Below are positions 32,468 to 32,522 of a stretch of DNA of 32,522 nucleotides, one piece after another; the stretch's first letter is position 1, and the number at the start of each line of letters is the position of its first letter. This stretch comes from an uncultured Prevotella sp. (GTDB lineage: Bacteria; Bacteroidota; Bacteroidia; Bacteroidales; Bacteroidaceae), in the NCBI GenBank assembly GCA_900541335.1, contig UQJC01000021.1, forward strand, positions 1 to 32,522. The letters are read 5' to 3'. Under the pieces are notes generated by a model. It was not told the origin of the DNA, did no database searches, and was given only the letters and a program-made list of their open reading frames with translations. The position numbers were made by a program, and so were the translations under genes.

Positions 32468-32522
32468 TGGAGCGGAAAACGAGACTCGAACTCGCGACCC
32501 CAACCTTGGCAAGGTTGTGCTC
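32468..32522 (-). tRNA. tRNA-Gly (anticodon GCC), 5' part outside the window
   Basis: The visible minus-strand part contains the end of the D arm (GAGC), anticodon stem CAACC/GGTTG with loop TTGCCAA (anticodon GCC), variable loop, T arm TCGCGAGTTCGAGTCTCG..., acceptor TTTCCGC, discriminator T and an encoded CCA (32468-32470). The first 20 or so bases lie beyond the right edge. Confidence 0.93.

Overview
The window looks like a core chromosomal segment of a Bacteroidales bacterium, most likely Prevotella-like (family level is inference). Support comes from the gene set (Bacteroidetes-style GyrA followed by a TPR lipoprotein-type gene, class III fructose-bisphosphatase, single-chain Fe-S serine dehydratase, a WxcM/FdtA-GNAT-DegT sugar cluster), the weak Shine-Dalgarno signals, and several promoters with the Bacteroidetes -7 element TAnnTTTG, including a complete TTTG-N20-TACTTTTG promoter before a tRNA gene. 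There is no phage, transposase or CRISPR array. Many reading frames have upstream TTG/GTG extensions; I moved nine starts to internal ATGs that fit family lengths and signal peptides.

Layout. 1-317: end of a 42-bp tandem repeat and a terminator of an upstream gene. 393-6299: gyrA and two tandem paralogous exported TPR proteins. 6691-11782: M3 peptidase, dCMP deaminase, S41 C-terminal processing protease and 5-formyl-THF cyclo-ligase. 11837-17868: a surface-glycan cluster with a nucleotide-sugar ketoisomerase, a FemAB/GNAT acyltransferase, a PLP aminotransferase and three GT-A glycosyltransferases; the first three could together make a dTDP-3-acylamino-3,6-dideoxyhexose that the glycosyltransferases use. 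18060-24269 (minus strand): gdhA, serine dehydratase, class III FBPase and NAD kinase, i.e. amino-acid catabolism, gluconeogenesis and NADP supply. 24587-30934: pdxJ, a DJ-1/PfpI protein, recG, a BASS-family transporter and rarA. 31050-32522: an intergenic repeat array, tRNA-Arg(UCU), a conserved protein of unknown function and the 3' part of tRNA-Gly(GCC).

The unusual material is between the genes. A dispersed palindromic element of about 115-123 bp occurs four times in both orientations (4634, 6304, 13502, 26341), three times directly after a stop codon. A separate array of three 128-bp units (31050-31390) carries a 20-bp perfect palindrome whose flanks are inverted in one unit relative to the other. 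A possible four-way-junction RNA lies at 26018-26115, and the unknown gene at 31703-32299 has a leader with two competing pairings. All foldings were done by eye; none was computed.
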